This document shows, in pieces, positions 11,729 to 19,455 of a stretch of DNA of 51,089 nt (its first letter is position 1; each line of letters opens with the position of its first letter). The stretch is from Nocardia pseudobrasiliensis NBRC 108224. GTDB taxonomy: Bacteria; Actinomycetota; Actinomycetes; Mycobacteriales; Mycobacteriaceae. The notes below the pieces were generated by a model. That model was not told the DNA's origin. It worked only from the letters and a program-made list of their open reading frames with translations, and ran no database searches. The position numbers were made by a program, and so were the translations under genes. Where the stretch lies: positions 1-51,089 of the forward strand of contig NZ_BDBS01000011.1 of NCBI RefSeq assembly GCF_001613105.1. The letters run 5' to 3'.

Positions 11729-12177
11729 ACATTTGAATGATCTTGATCGGCGCGCTCATCCGGCGTCGCCACAATCGGAACACGTTGGCGCAGCAGGCCG
11801 TAGGTCTCGGCCCCGAGCACGATCAACAGCGCGCCCACCACGGTGAGGAACAGCGTCATCGGGCTGTAGAAGTCGAACTGTTTGAGCGCGGCCACCACGA
11901 GCATCACGACCAGCAGTTTTCCGACCCAGCTCGCCAGCATGACCATGCCCTGGATACCGGAATCCAATTTGGCGCTGAACAGCACCAGCGCGGCGGTGGT
12001 GAGAATGAAGAAGCCGCCGATGGCCGATCCGATCAGCGCGCCCCAGAATCCGGCGCCCCCCGCGAGGATCGAGCCGAGCACCACCGAAACGATCACCAGC
12101 ACAACCAATCCGGCGATGCCGTAGCGCAGCGCGGCGCGCAGCGGGGCGTCGGGATGATGCTCGGATGCGGTGCTCAC
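11725..12177 (-). CDS. AtpI-like membrane protein upstream of ATP synthase
   Basis: A 150-residue integral membrane protein with four predicted helices (about 20-42, 45-67, 76-98 and 107-125). It has a charged C-terminal tail rich in Asp and Glu. Position directly before atpB and topology match AtpI/UncI-like proteins, which assist c-ring assembly or ion supply in other bacteria. Sequence similarity to classical AtpI is weak, so the role is inferred from context. It lies 11 bp after wecA. Confidence 0.8.
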   Translation of the reverse strand: MSTASEHHPDAPLRAALRYGIAGLVVLVIVSVVLGSILAGGAGFWGALIGSAIGGFFILTTAALVLFSAKLDSGIQGMVMLASWVGKLLVVMLVVAALKQFDFYSPMTLFLTVVGALLIVLGAETYGLLRQRVPIVATPDERADQDHSNV

Positions 12178-12188
12178 GTTCGGCTACT

Positions 12189-13382
12189 TTACCCGTCGCC
12201 CGCTTCGCCGCCGCGCGGCCTCCGCCCCAGCCCGAACACATCGCGCAGCGACGGCACCGCGGTGACGACCAACGCGAAAACCAGTCCGGCCGCGAACAAC
12301 AGCACCACCAGGCGAGGATCGATCAGTGACGTACCGACCGCCCCGAATGCGAGCACTCCGACCCATAGATAGATGAGCAACACCACACGCCGCTGCGAAT
12401 GTCCGATCTGCAACAGCCGGTGATGCAGGTGCATTTTGTCCGGAGTGGAGAAACTGACGCCCGCGCGCGCACGCCGGATGATCGCCATCACCAGATCCAG
12501 AACTGGGATGAACATCACCGCGCCGACCAAAAGCAGCGGCGAGAGCAGACCCACGATGTCGTGCGGACGCCCATATCCGGCGAGCGGAATTCGTCCGGAC
12601 GCACCGGTGGAGACCGCGGCCAGCATGAGTCCGATCAGCATCGAGCCCGAATCGCCCATGAACAATCGGGCCGGGGAGAAATTGTGTGGCAAAAATCCCA
12701 GACAGCCGCCCGCCAGCGCCGCGGCCAGCAGTGCGGGCGGATAGGTATCGGTCGCGCCGCCCTGTTGATACATCAATCCGACGCTGAAGACGAATACCGC
12801 GCCCCCGGCGATGAGTCCCAGTCCGGCCGCCAATCCGTCCAGGCCGTCGACGAAATTCATCGCATTGATCATCGTGACGGTGATGACGACGGTGACCAGC
12901 CCGCCCTGCAGCGGATCCAGTACGACCGTGGTGTTGTTGAAGGGGTTGTAGATGGCCACCCAGCTCAGCCCCATGACCGCCATCACCCCGGCGGCGGTGA
13001 TCTGGCCGACCAGCTTCGTCAGCCAGTCCAGACCCCAGCGGTCGTCGAGGACGCCGACCAGCACGATCAGCGTGCCCGCGACGACGACCGCCGGAATGTC
13101 CTTGGGATATTCGAAACCGCGGCGCAGGGCGGGCAATTGATGCGCGAAGGCCACCGCGACCAGCACGCCGAGATAGATGCCGACCCCGCCCATCCGCGGA
13201 ATCGGCTTCACGTGCACATCGCGTTCCCGCGGTATCGCGACCGCGCCGAACCAGATGGCCAGCACCCGGATACCACCGGTGGACAGCAGCGTGATCACCG
13301 TGGACACGAGCAGCACCAGCAGCAGCTCGCGTAGCGGAACGACCGCGCCCTGACTGTATTCCGTTCCCTGACTGAGAAGCAT
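12189..13382 (-). CDS. wecA: WecA/MraY-like glycosyl-1-phosphate transferase (decaprenyl-phosphate GlcNAc-1-P transferase)
   Basis: Membrane enzyme that in mycobacteria starts arabinogalactan linker synthesis by moving GlcNAc-1-phosphate onto decaprenyl phosphate. The 397-residue protein has about 11 membrane helices. Family motifs are HVKPIPRMGGVGIYLG (N-terminal), the DDR metal site after IVLVGVL, NAMNFVDGLDGLAAG, and LFMGDSGSMLIG with the catalytic Asp. KMHLHHRLL is in the last cytoplasmic loop. The C-terminal tail is basic. Its place between the Sua5 gene and atpI is the same as for mycobacterial wecA (rfe). Confidence 0.93.
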   Translation of the reverse strand: MLLSQGTEYSQGAVVPLRELLLVLLVSTVITLLSTGGIRVLAIWFGAVAIPRERDVHVKPIPRMGGVGIYLGVLVAVAFAHQLPALRRGFEYPKDIPAVVVAGTLIVLVGVLDDRWGLDWLTKLVGQITAAGVMAVMGLSWVAIYNPFNNTTVVLDPLQGGLVTVVITVTMINAMNFVDGLDGLAAGLGLIAGGAVFVFSVGLMYQQGGATDTYPPALLAAALAGGCLGFLPHNFSPARLFMGDSGSMLIGLMLAAVSTGASGRIPLAGYGRPHDIVGLLSPLLLVGAVMFIPVLDLVMAIIRRARAGVSFSTPDKMHLHHRLLQIGHSQRRVVLLIYLWVGVLAFGAVGTSLIDPRLVVLLFAAGLVFALVVTAVPSLRDVFGLGRRPRGGEAGDG

Positions 13383-13393
13383 CTACCAGGCCG

Positions 13394-14059
13394 TCACCGC
13401 GTGGTCTCGGGCGTCAGCTCATCCGGCGACATCCCGAGCACCTCGGCCACCTGCATCGCGGTGACCGCGCCCTCGCGCAGGATGCGCGGTTTGTCGGCGG
13501 TCAGATCAACGATGGTGGAGGCGACACCGTGATCGGCCGTGCCGCCGTCGAGGTACACGTTCACCAGATCGCCGAGTTGCCCGCGCGCCTCCTCGACGGT
13601 GGTGGCCGGGGGCTGGCCGGAGACGTTCGCGCTGGAAACAGCCAGCGGCCCGACCTCGCGTAACAGTTCCAGCGCGACCGGATGCAGCGGCATGCGCAGC
13701 ATCACCGTGCCGCGGGCATCACCCAGATCCCAGGCCAGCGACGGCGCCTGCTGCACAACCAGACTCAGCCCGCCCGGCCAGAACGCGCGGATCAGCTCGC
13801 GGGCCTGTGGTTGCACCGAGAACACGAGTCCGTCGATGGTGTTCCACGAGCCGACCAGCACCGGAACCGGCATGTCCCGGCCGCGGCGCTTGGCCGCCAG
13901 CAGCGCGGACACGGCCGACGAATCGAACGCGTCGGCGGCGATGCCGTAGAGCGTATCGGTCGGGATGACGGCCAACCGCCCGGATTTCAGAGTGGCCCGC
14001 GCGGCGGTGATGCCGGCGGCACGCGAGTCGGGATCGGAGCAGTCGTAGACGGTACTCAC
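13394..14059 (-). CDS. L-threonylcarbamoyladenylate synthase (Sua5/YciO/YrdC family)
   Basis: Makes threonylcarbamoyl-AMP from threonine, bicarbonate and ATP for t6A37 modification of ANN-decoding tRNAs. The 221-residue protein has a YrdC domain with GRLAVIPTDTLYGIAADA (about 28-45), KRRGRDMPVPVLV (the KR substrate motif), PGGLSLVV and SSANVSGQPPATT. It lacks the long Sua5 C-terminal domain. The frame is open to 14272 but overlaps nothing recognisable there. GTG at 14059 gives the usual short N-terminus. It directly follows the prfA-prmC cluster apart from the inserted ABC exporter. Confidence 0.93.
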   Translation of the reverse strand: MSTVYDCSDPDSRAAGITAARATLKSGRLAVIPTDTLYGIAADAFDSSAVSALLAAKRRGRDMPVPVLVGSWNTIDGLVFSVQPQARELIRAFWPGGLSLVVQQAPSLAWDLGDARGTVMLRMPLHPVALELLREVGPLAVSSANVSGQPPATTVEEARGQLGDLVNVYLDGGTADHGVASTIVDLTADKPRILREGAVTAMQVAEVLGMSPDELTPETTR

Positions 14060-14120
14060 GGCGTGTGAGTCTATTGGTTGCCGCCGAATGCGCTGTGGTC
14101 GGACCGGCGCGGCCGCCCGC

Positions 14121-14963
14121 TCATCGGACCAACCGGCCCAGAAGCGCGGAGGCGCAGGCGATTCCGAGCACCGCGGCCAGCACCAAGACGCCCATATCCG
14201 CCCAGAGCTGATGCGGGCCGCCGACCAGCAGCCCGCGCAGCGCGTCGACCTCGTAGCTGAGCGGATTGACATGACTGACCACGCGCAGCCAGCCCGGCAT
14301 CAGATCGATCGGATACAGCGCGTTGGAGGCGAAGAACAGCGGCATCGTGATGGCCTGACCGATACCCATCAGCCGATCGCGCTTGGCTACCACGCCCGCG
14401 ATGGTCATCGACAGGCACGCGAAGAACGCCGCGCCCAGGACGACCGCGACCACCGCGCCGAACAGCTTCAGCGGATTGAGCGTCATATGTACGCCCATGA
14501 TCAGCGCGAGGACCACGATGATCAGCACCTGCGCGACCGAGCGCACGCCCGCGGCAAAGCATTTCCCGGTGATCAGCGCCGCGCGCGGGGTCGGGGTGAC
14601 CATGAGTTTGTTGAGAATGCCCGCATCGCGGTCCCAGATCAGCAGGATGCCGTAGAAGATCGAGATGAACAGCGCCGACTGGGCGATGATGCCCGGGGCC
14701 AGGAAATCCAGATATGGCGTATCGCCGGTCGGAATCGTGCGCAGGCGGGCGAAGGTGGTGCCGAAGATCAGCATCCACAGCGCGGGCTGCACGGCGCGGG
14801 TGACCAGTTCGCTGCGGTCGTGGCGCAGCTTCTGCAATTCGACCAAGGCGAATGTGCCGATGCGCGACAGCAGCGCGAGCAGCCGCGCCGGGCCGTGCGG
14901 GGCCACCCGCAGGGGCGGGAAATCAACCGGCGCGCTGTGCGGTTCTGCGTGTATTTCGGACAT
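14121..14963 (-). CDS. ABC-2 type exporter permease
   Basis: A 280-residue membrane protein with six predicted helices. It has the ABC-2 signature region LMVTPTPRAALITGKCFAAGVRS in the cytoplasmic loop and the C-terminal VSHVNPLSYEVDALRGLLVGG typical of daunorubicin-type (DrrB-like) permeases. Its start lies 41 bp inside the 3' end of the ATPase gene, implying translational coupling. Substrate is unknown. The adjacent MarR regulator suggests a drug or lipid exporter. Confidence 0.9.
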   Translation of the reverse strand: MSEIHAEPHSAPVDFPPLRVAPHGPARLLALLSRIGTFALVELQKLRHDRSELVTRAVQPALWMLIFGTTFARLRTIPTGDTPYLDFLAPGIIAQSALFISIFYGILLIWDRDAGILNKLMVTPTPRAALITGKCFAAGVRSVAQVLIIVVLALIMGVHMTLNPLKLFGAVVAVVLGAAFFACLSMTIAGVVAKRDRLMGIGQAITMPLFFASNALYPIDLMPGWLRVVSHVNPLSYEVDALRGLLVGGPHQLWADMGVLVLAAVLGIACASALLGRLVR

Positions 14964-15741
14964 TGCGCAGCCCTCCCTCCGTATTGCCGTCGTCGAGATC
15001 CGCGCCCGCGTGATGGCGGAAGACGTCCTCCAGGGTGGCCGTCGGGCCGAGGGCGGCCTTCAGGTCCTCCGGCGAACCCTCGGCGCGCAGAACTCCCTTG
15101 TGCAGCAAGGCGATTCGATCGCAGAGGGCGTCGGCCTCCTCCATGTAATGCGTGGTGAGCAGCACGGTGGTACCGAAGCGGTGGCGTAGGTCGCGCACGC
15201 GTTCCCAAACGCTGTCGCGGGCGATCGGGTCCAGGCCGACGGTCGGTTCGTCGAGTATGAGCAGGGCCGGGCGGTTCACCAGGGCCTGGGCCAGTTCCAG
15301 GCGGCGGACCATACCGCCGGAATAGCCCGCGGCGAGGCGATCGGCGACGTCGAGCAGGTCCATGGCCTCCAGGACCTCGTCGACGCGCGTGGCGCGCTCG
15401 CGACGCGGGACGTCGAACAGGCGCGCGAACCAGGTGACGTTCTGCCGACCGGTCAGCGAGCCCTCGATCGAAAGTTGTTGCGGCACATAGCCGAGGTTGT
15501 AGCGGATATCGGTATTGCGGCGGCCGACCTCGAAACCGAGTACGTGGACCGTGCCCTGTCGCACCGGCATCAATGTGGTGAGCAGGCGGATCGTAGTGGT
15601 CTTACCCGCGCCGTTGGGGCCGAGCAGGCCGAAGACCTCGCCGCGTTCGATGCGCAGGTTCAGATCGTCGATCACGACGTGGTCGCCGTAGCGATGGGTG
15701 AGTCCCGCGCATTCGATTGCGGGACAGTTCGTTTCGGTCAT
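14923..15741 (-). CDS. ABC exporter ATP-binding protein (DrrA-like)
   Basis: A 272-residue ATPase. It has Walker A GPNGAGKTTT (about 40-49), the Q-loop VPQQLS, signature YSGGMVRRLELAQAL, Walker B LLILDEPTVGLDP and the His switch TTHYMEEADALCD. The C-terminal segment ATLEDVFRHHAG is typical of the DrrA class, which powers drug or lipid export. Its ATG overlaps the MarR stop by 4 nt (ATGA). The last 13 codons overlap the permease gene. Confidence 0.93.
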   Translation of the reverse strand: MTETNCPAIECAGLTHRYGDHVVIDDLNLRIERGEVFGLLGPNGAGKTTTIRLLTTLMPVRQGTVHVLGFEVGRRNTDIRYNLGYVPQQLSIEGSLTGRQNVTWFARLFDVPRRERATRVDEVLEAMDLLDVADRLAAGYSGGMVRRLELAQALVNRPALLILDEPTVGLDPIARDSVWERVRDLRHRFGTTVLLTTHYMEEADALCDRIALLHKGVLRAEGSPEDLKAALGPTATLEDVFRHHAGADLDDGNTEGGLRNVRNTRRTAQRAG

Positions 15742-16223
15742 CTGTTTCCCTTCGTCTCGCGTCGGTGCAGGCTGTCGGTCACCTTGTTCATCACCGCGAG
15801 ACCGCGAATCAGTTCCTCCCGTTCCTCCGATGTCAGCTCCGCCAGCGCCGTGGCGATGAGATCGTGATGGCGCCTACGGGTTTCGTCGACCTGCGCCTGC
15901 ACCCGCACCGGCAGGCTCAACCGCATCACCCGCCGATCCGCCGAATCCGATTGCCGCTCCAGCAATCCCGCCTGCACCAGCGCGGTCACGAAGGTCGACA
16001 CACTGTTCGGCGCCAGCCCGAGCTCCCCCGCGGCCTCCTTCACCGAAATCCCCGGATTGCGCCCCACCAACCGCAAGAACTCCGCCTGCGAGGTGCTGAC
16101 CCCCGACCGATCGAACGACCGCCCCGCCAACCGCCCGACCTGCCGCCGAAACCGCCCGAAGGTCCGCAACAACGTGCCGACCACCTCCCGCTCGGGGGTG
16201 TCAGGGACGGTTGTGAGTTCCAT
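15738..16223 (-). CDS. MarR-family transcriptional regulator of the ABC exporter
   Basis: A 161-residue winged-helix protein. The recognition region SQAEFLRLVGRNPGISVKEAAGELGLAPNSVSTFV spans about 45-80, followed by the wing with SADRRVMRLSLP. C-terminal dimerisation helices end in Arg/Lys. It is the first gene of a three-gene unit. A perfect 19-bp palindrome lies 12 bp upstream, so autoregulation is likely. A -10 TATTCT (16231-16236) sits 7 nt before the ATG, implying a leaderless mRNA. Confidence 0.92.
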   Translation of the reverse strand: MELTTVPDTPEREVVGTLLRTFGRFRRQVGRLAGRSFDRSGVSTSQAEFLRLVGRNPGISVKEAAGELGLAPNSVSTFVTALVQAGLLERQSDSADRRVMRLSLPVRVQAQVDETRRRHHDLIATALAELTSEEREELIRGLAVMNKVTDSLHRRETKGNR

Positions 16224-16234
16224 GACAGAAAGAA

Positions 16235-16253
16235 TACCTCTGAATCAGAGGTA
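16235..16253 (-). promoter_or_regulatory. MarR operator, perfect 19-bp palindrome
   Basis: TACCTCTGA and TCAGAGGTA flank a central A with no mismatch. The palindrome overlaps the -10 TATTCT of the MarR promoter by two bases. This is the size and position expected for a MarR dimer that blocks RNA polymerase on its own operon. Confidence 0.75.
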
Positions 16254-16280
16254 ATTCATCCCGGCCTTCGGCCAGGAAAA

Positions 16281-16429
16281 GGTAGCGGGGCGAAGCCGGG
16301 GAAGGAAGGGGGGGCGAAGCCCGGGAAAGGAGGGGCGGGGCCGGGTAACGACGAGGGCGAAGCCCGGAATTGACGAGGGCGAAGCCCGGGAAACGACGGG
16401 GCGAAGCCTTGGGTGGGCGAAGGTCGGGC
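16281..16429. repeat. Tandem GGGCGAAGCC repeat, about 22-bp period
   Basis: The core GGGCGAAGCC recurs at 16288, 16312, 16355, 16377 and 16399. Degenerate copies lie at 16333 (GGGCGGGGCC) and 16415 (GGGCGAAGGT). Spacings are 24, 21, 22, 22, 22 and 16 bp. Most copies read GGGCGAAGCCC and so can fold into a 4-bp stem with a GAA loop on one strand and TTC on the other. The array fills the gap between the divergent MarR promoter region and the prmC stop. Units are too short and imperfect for CRISPR. Confidence 0.8.
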
Positions 16430-17305
16430 TCAGTTCGTCCGGCGAACTGCCACGAACCGCGGCCTTCCGGCGAGGTCCGGATGCTCGACGACGGCCGTGA
16501 ATCCCCCGTGCGCCCGGAACAGCGCGGCCGCCTCGGAACCATTGGAGTCGTCGTGCTCCACCGCCGCGACGCCATCACTTCGCAGCAGGCGAGCGATGGT
16601 GCCGATCATCGGGCGGATGACGTCGAGGCCGTCCTTGCCCGCGAACAGCGCGAGATGCGGATCATGGTCGGCGACTTCGGGTTCCAGCACCGCATCCGAC
16701 GGGACGTAGGGGGGATTCGAGACCAGGACGTCGACGCGCCCGTTCAGCTCGGACAGGATCGCCGCGTCGGTGACATCGCCGTGATGCAGTGTGATCGGGG
16801 TGTCCCCATCGCGCGCGCGCTCGGCGGCATTGCGTTCGGCCCAGCCCAGGGCGGCCGGATCCAGTTCCACCGCATGGACTTTCGCGTCGGGGCGCGCATG
16901 GGCGATCGCGAGGGCGAGGGCGCCCGTACCGGTGCACAGGTCCACGACGATCGGGGGATGGTCGTGCCCGGCGGCCTCCAGTTGTGCCAGGGCCCAGGCG
17001 AACAGCAGCTCGGTTTCGGGCCGCGGAACGAAGACACCGGGACCCACGAGCAGGTCGATGTCGCCCATGGCCGCGGTGCCGGTGAGATGGTGCAGCGGAA
17101 TGCGCTCGGCCCGGCGGGCGATCAGCCCGTGGTATTCCGCCACTTGCTCGGGCGTCACCATCGGAACGAGCGCCAACCGAGACCGTTCCACCCCGAGCAC
17201 ATGGGCGGCCAGGAATTCGGCATCGACGGCCGGGCTGTGCACGCCCGCCCGTCGCAGGGTCTCGACGGCCTCGACAATGACGGGCCGCAGCGGACGACGG
17301 GTCAT
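16430..17305 (-). CDS. prmC: Peptide chain release factor N5-glutamine methyltransferase PrmC (HemK)
   Basis: Methylates the Gln of the GGQ motif in release factors using SAM. The 291-residue protein has a helical N-terminal substrate domain, then a Rossmann methyltransferase with VVDLCTGTGALALAIA (motif I), VHAVELDP and the catalytic NPPYVPSD loop. The PRPETELLFAWAL segment precedes motif I. The ATG at 17305 gives a normal length, although the frame is open further upstream inside prfA. It lies 7 bp after its substrate gene prfA. Confidence 0.95.
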   Translation of the reverse strand: MTRRPLRPVIVEAVETLRRAGVHSPAVDAEFLAAHVLGVERSRLALVPMVTPEQVAEYHGLIARRAERIPLHHLTGTAAMGDIDLLVGPGVFVPRPETELLFAWALAQLEAAGHDHPPIVVDLCTGTGALALAIAHARPDAKVHAVELDPAALGWAERNAAERARDGDTPITLHHGDVTDAAILSELNGRVDVLVSNPPYVPSDAVLEPEVADHDPHLALFAGKDGLDVIRPMIGTIARLLRSDGVAAVEHDDSNGSEAAALFRAHGGFTAVVEHPDLAGRPRFVAVRRTN

Positions 17306-17312
17306 GCCCGGA

Positions 17313-18392
17313 TCACTCCGCCGACAACCGGGCCGCGCGGTCCGCTTCACCCAATGCGTCGAGAAGGGCGTCCAAGTCCCCGTCCAGCACCGAATCCAGA
17401 TTGTGGGCCTTGAAACCGATGCGGTGGTCGGTGATCCGGTTCTCCGGGAAGTTGTAGGTCCGAATGCGTTCGGACCGGTCCACCGTGCGGATCTGGGTCG
17501 CCCGGCCCGCGGCCGCCTCGGCCTCGGCCTGCTCCTCGGCCAGCGCCTGCAATCGCGCGCCGAGCACCTGCATGGCACGAATCTTGTTCTGCAGCTGGGA
17601 CCGTTCGTTCTGACAGGTCACCACGATGCCGGTGGGCAGATGGGTGATGCGCACCGCCGAATCGGTGGTGTTGACACCCTGGCCACCCTTACCCGAGGAC
17701 CGGTAGACATCGATACGCAGATCGGATTCGTCGATCTGCACCTGCTCGACCTCGTCGGGCTCGGGATAGATGAGCACACCCGCGGCGGAAGTATGGATAC
17801 GGCCCTGCGATTCGGTTACCGGCACGCGCTGCACGCGATGCACGCCGCCCTCGAACTTCAGCTGCGACCACACCCCGTCGCGGCTGGGCTCGCGGCTCTT
17901 GATGGTGAGCGTGGCCTCCTTGTAGCCGCCCAGATCCGAGATATTGGCGTCGAGCACCTCGACCTTCCACCCGTGCCGCTCGGCATAGCGGATGTACATG
18001 CGGGCCAGATCGGCGGCGAACAGCGCCGATTCCTCGCCGCCCTCACCGGATTTCACCTCGAGCACCACATCGTCGGCATCGTGCGGATCGCGCGGGGCGA
18101 GCAGATCGGTGAGCGCCTTGGACAGCTCCTCCACCTGCTGCTCGAGCCCGGGAACCTCGGCCGCGAAGGCGGAGTCGTCGGCCGCCAGCTCCCGCGCGGC
18201 GGCCAGATCGTCGGTCGCGGCCTTGAGCTTGTTGTAGGTCGACATGACCGGAGCGAGCTCGGCGAACCGCTTACCGACGCGCCGGGCCTCGGCCGGGTTG
18301 TTGTGCAGCGCCGGATCGGCCAGCTGCGTCTCCAGACCGTTGTATTCGGCCAGTACGTCGTCGACCGCGGAGGGGGCCGTCTTGTCGGCCAT
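17313..18392 (-). CDS. prfA: Peptide chain release factor 1
   Basis: Decodes UAA and UAG stop codons and triggers peptide release. The 359-residue protein has the catalytic GGQ in [18 protein letters not shown]. The PxT anticodon-like tripeptide ([15 protein letters not shown]) marks it as RF1 rather than RF2 (SPF). The N-terminal helical domain and C-terminal [10 protein letters not shown] are normal. ATG at 18392 (MADKTAPS) was chosen over an upstream in-frame GTG region. Confidence 0.97.
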   Translation of the reverse strand: MADKTAPSAVDDVLAEYNGLETQLADPALHNNPAEARRVGKRFAELAPVMSTYNKLKAATDDLAAARELAADDSAFAAEVPGLEQQVEELSKALTDLLAPRDPHDADDVVLEVKSGEGGEESALFAADLARMYIRYAERHGWKVEVLDANISDLGGYKEATLTIKSREPSRDGVWSQLKFEGGVHRVQRVPVTESQGRIHTSAAGVLIYPEPDEVEQVQIDESDLRIDVYRSSGKGGQGVNTTDSAVRITHLPTGIVVTCQNERSQLQNKIRAMQVLGARLQALAEEQAEAEAAAGRATQIRTVDRSERIRTYNFPENRITDHRIGFKAHNLDSVLDGDLDALLDALGEADRAARLSAE

Positions 18393-18439
18393 GCCAGATG
18401 CTCCTCGCAAGAAAAAAGTCGAAGGGGTGTCCAAACACA

Positions 18440-18474
18440 CCGACGCCCGGCCTGCGGTGCAGGACGGGCGTCGG
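18440..18474 (-). terminator. Hairpin between rpmE and prfA
   Basis: A perfect 10-bp stem, CCGACGCCCG (18440-18449) and CGGGCGTCGG (18465-18474), has a 15-nt loop. It begins 8 bp past the rpmE stop and is followed on the minus strand by TGTGTTTGG. It should terminate or attenuate rpmE transcripts before prfA. Confidence 0.65.
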
Positions 18475-18482
18475 CGGGACAG

Positions 18483-18719
18483 CTACTTGGCGTCGGTGTC
18501 GGCCTTCTTGCCGGCGCGCTTGCCGTAGCGGGCCTCGAAGCGGGCGACGCGGCCGCCGGTGTCCAGAATCTTCTGCTTGCCCGTGTAGAACGGGTGGCAC
18601 TGCGAGCAAACCTCGACCGTGATGTGACCCGACTCCTTGGTGCTGTGGGTCTGGAAGGTGTTGCCGCAACCGCAGACGACGGTGGTCGGCACGTATGCCG
18701 GGTGGATTCCTGCCTTCAT
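18483..18719 (-). CDS. rpmE: 50S ribosomal protein L31 (zinc-binding form)
   Basis: A 78-residue ribosomal protein. It starts [10 protein letters not shown] and carries the zinc-ribbon cysteines in VVCGCGN and [13 protein letters not shown], so it is the C+ paralogue. The C-terminal tail is basic, as usual. Located between rho and prfA as in other actinobacteria. No Zur-like palindrome was seen in the 5' region. Confidence 0.96.
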   Translation of the reverse strand: MKAGIHPAYVPTTVVCGCGNTFQTHSTKESGHITVEVCSQCHPFYTGKQKILDTGGRVARFEARYGKRAGKKADTDAK

Positions 18720-18987
18720 GGGTGTCCTTTCGATATGGCCGCCGGGTCGCCGTCGAAATTCGAGGGCGTGAACCGGAGCCGACTAGGCGGGATGCTCTGC
18801 CTTCTACCAGCAGACGCACCAGCGGACCAGTATGCCAGAACCGCTGACACGCTCTCAAAACGCACCCCCGCACTGTTTCATTCCCGCACCCCGCGGAAGT
18901 CGAGTAGTTCGCTACTCGGGATCGCGTACACGGTTGTTCATAGAGTATCGCCAGGTGAGAACCGTGCGATTACGTGAAAGGAAAGCA

Positions 18988-19455
18988 GTGCATCTCCACG
19001 CCGCGTCCAGGTCCGCCGGCACGCGTCTGGCCGGATCGGCATTCGCGGCCCTGTTCCTGATGGTCGCCATCGGCTGGTGGCTGGCACCGGGTGACCGATA
19101 TGCCGCCGCGCCACCCGATCCCCCTACCGCTACCCCCCGATTCGAATTCACCGCGACCGCCGTGTCGACCGGTGGCATCACCACGATCACCGCGGTGATC
19201 CTCGGATTCCTGATCGTCGGCGCCGCGGCGATCGGACTGATCTTCTACCCCCCGGCCCGCGAAATACCGCAGCGGCCCCGCCGAAGCAGGGCCGCCGTCG
19301 GTGCCGGTATCACTCCTCGAGCGCACCCGGTGCGGTCTTGGAGACCGTCATCAGGAACTCGAGGTTGCTCTTGGTCTTCTTCAGCCGGTCGATCAGCAGA
19401 TCGATGGCCTGGTGCGAGTCCAGACCGGACAGCACTCGGCGCAGCTTGTGGATGA
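18988..19455 (+). CDS. Hypothetical two-helix membrane protein overlapping the rho 3' end
   Basis: A plus-strand frame between rpmE and rho, with GTG at 18988 preceded by GAAAGGAA. The first 105 residues look real: helix 1 LAGSAFAALFLMVAIGWWL, a Pro-rich linker with PPDPPTATPRF, and helix 2 TITAVILGFLIVGAAAIGLIFY, with strong GC at third positions. The last about 49 codons run antisense through the end of rho, and their Arg/Ser-rich product looks like a shadow. Not recognised. Either a small envelope protein or a chance frame whose true end lies differently. Confidence 0.5.
   Translation: MHLHAASRSAGTRLAGSAFAALFLMVAIGWWLAPGDRYAAAPPDPPTATPRFEFTATAVSTGGITTITAVILGFLIVGAAAIGLIFYPPAREIPQRPRRSRAAVGAGITPRAHPVRSWRPSSGTRGCSWSSSAGRSADRWPGASPDRTALGAACG

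Noticed and set aside
16281..16429. Possible CRISPR array
   Set aside because: Units are about 22 bp with no unique spacers and only a 10-bp conserved core; no cas genes nearby.
18720..18987. Zur box or other metal-responsive site upstream of rpmE
   Set aside because: The gene encodes the zinc-binding L31 form, and no palindrome resembling a Zur site was found in this gap.
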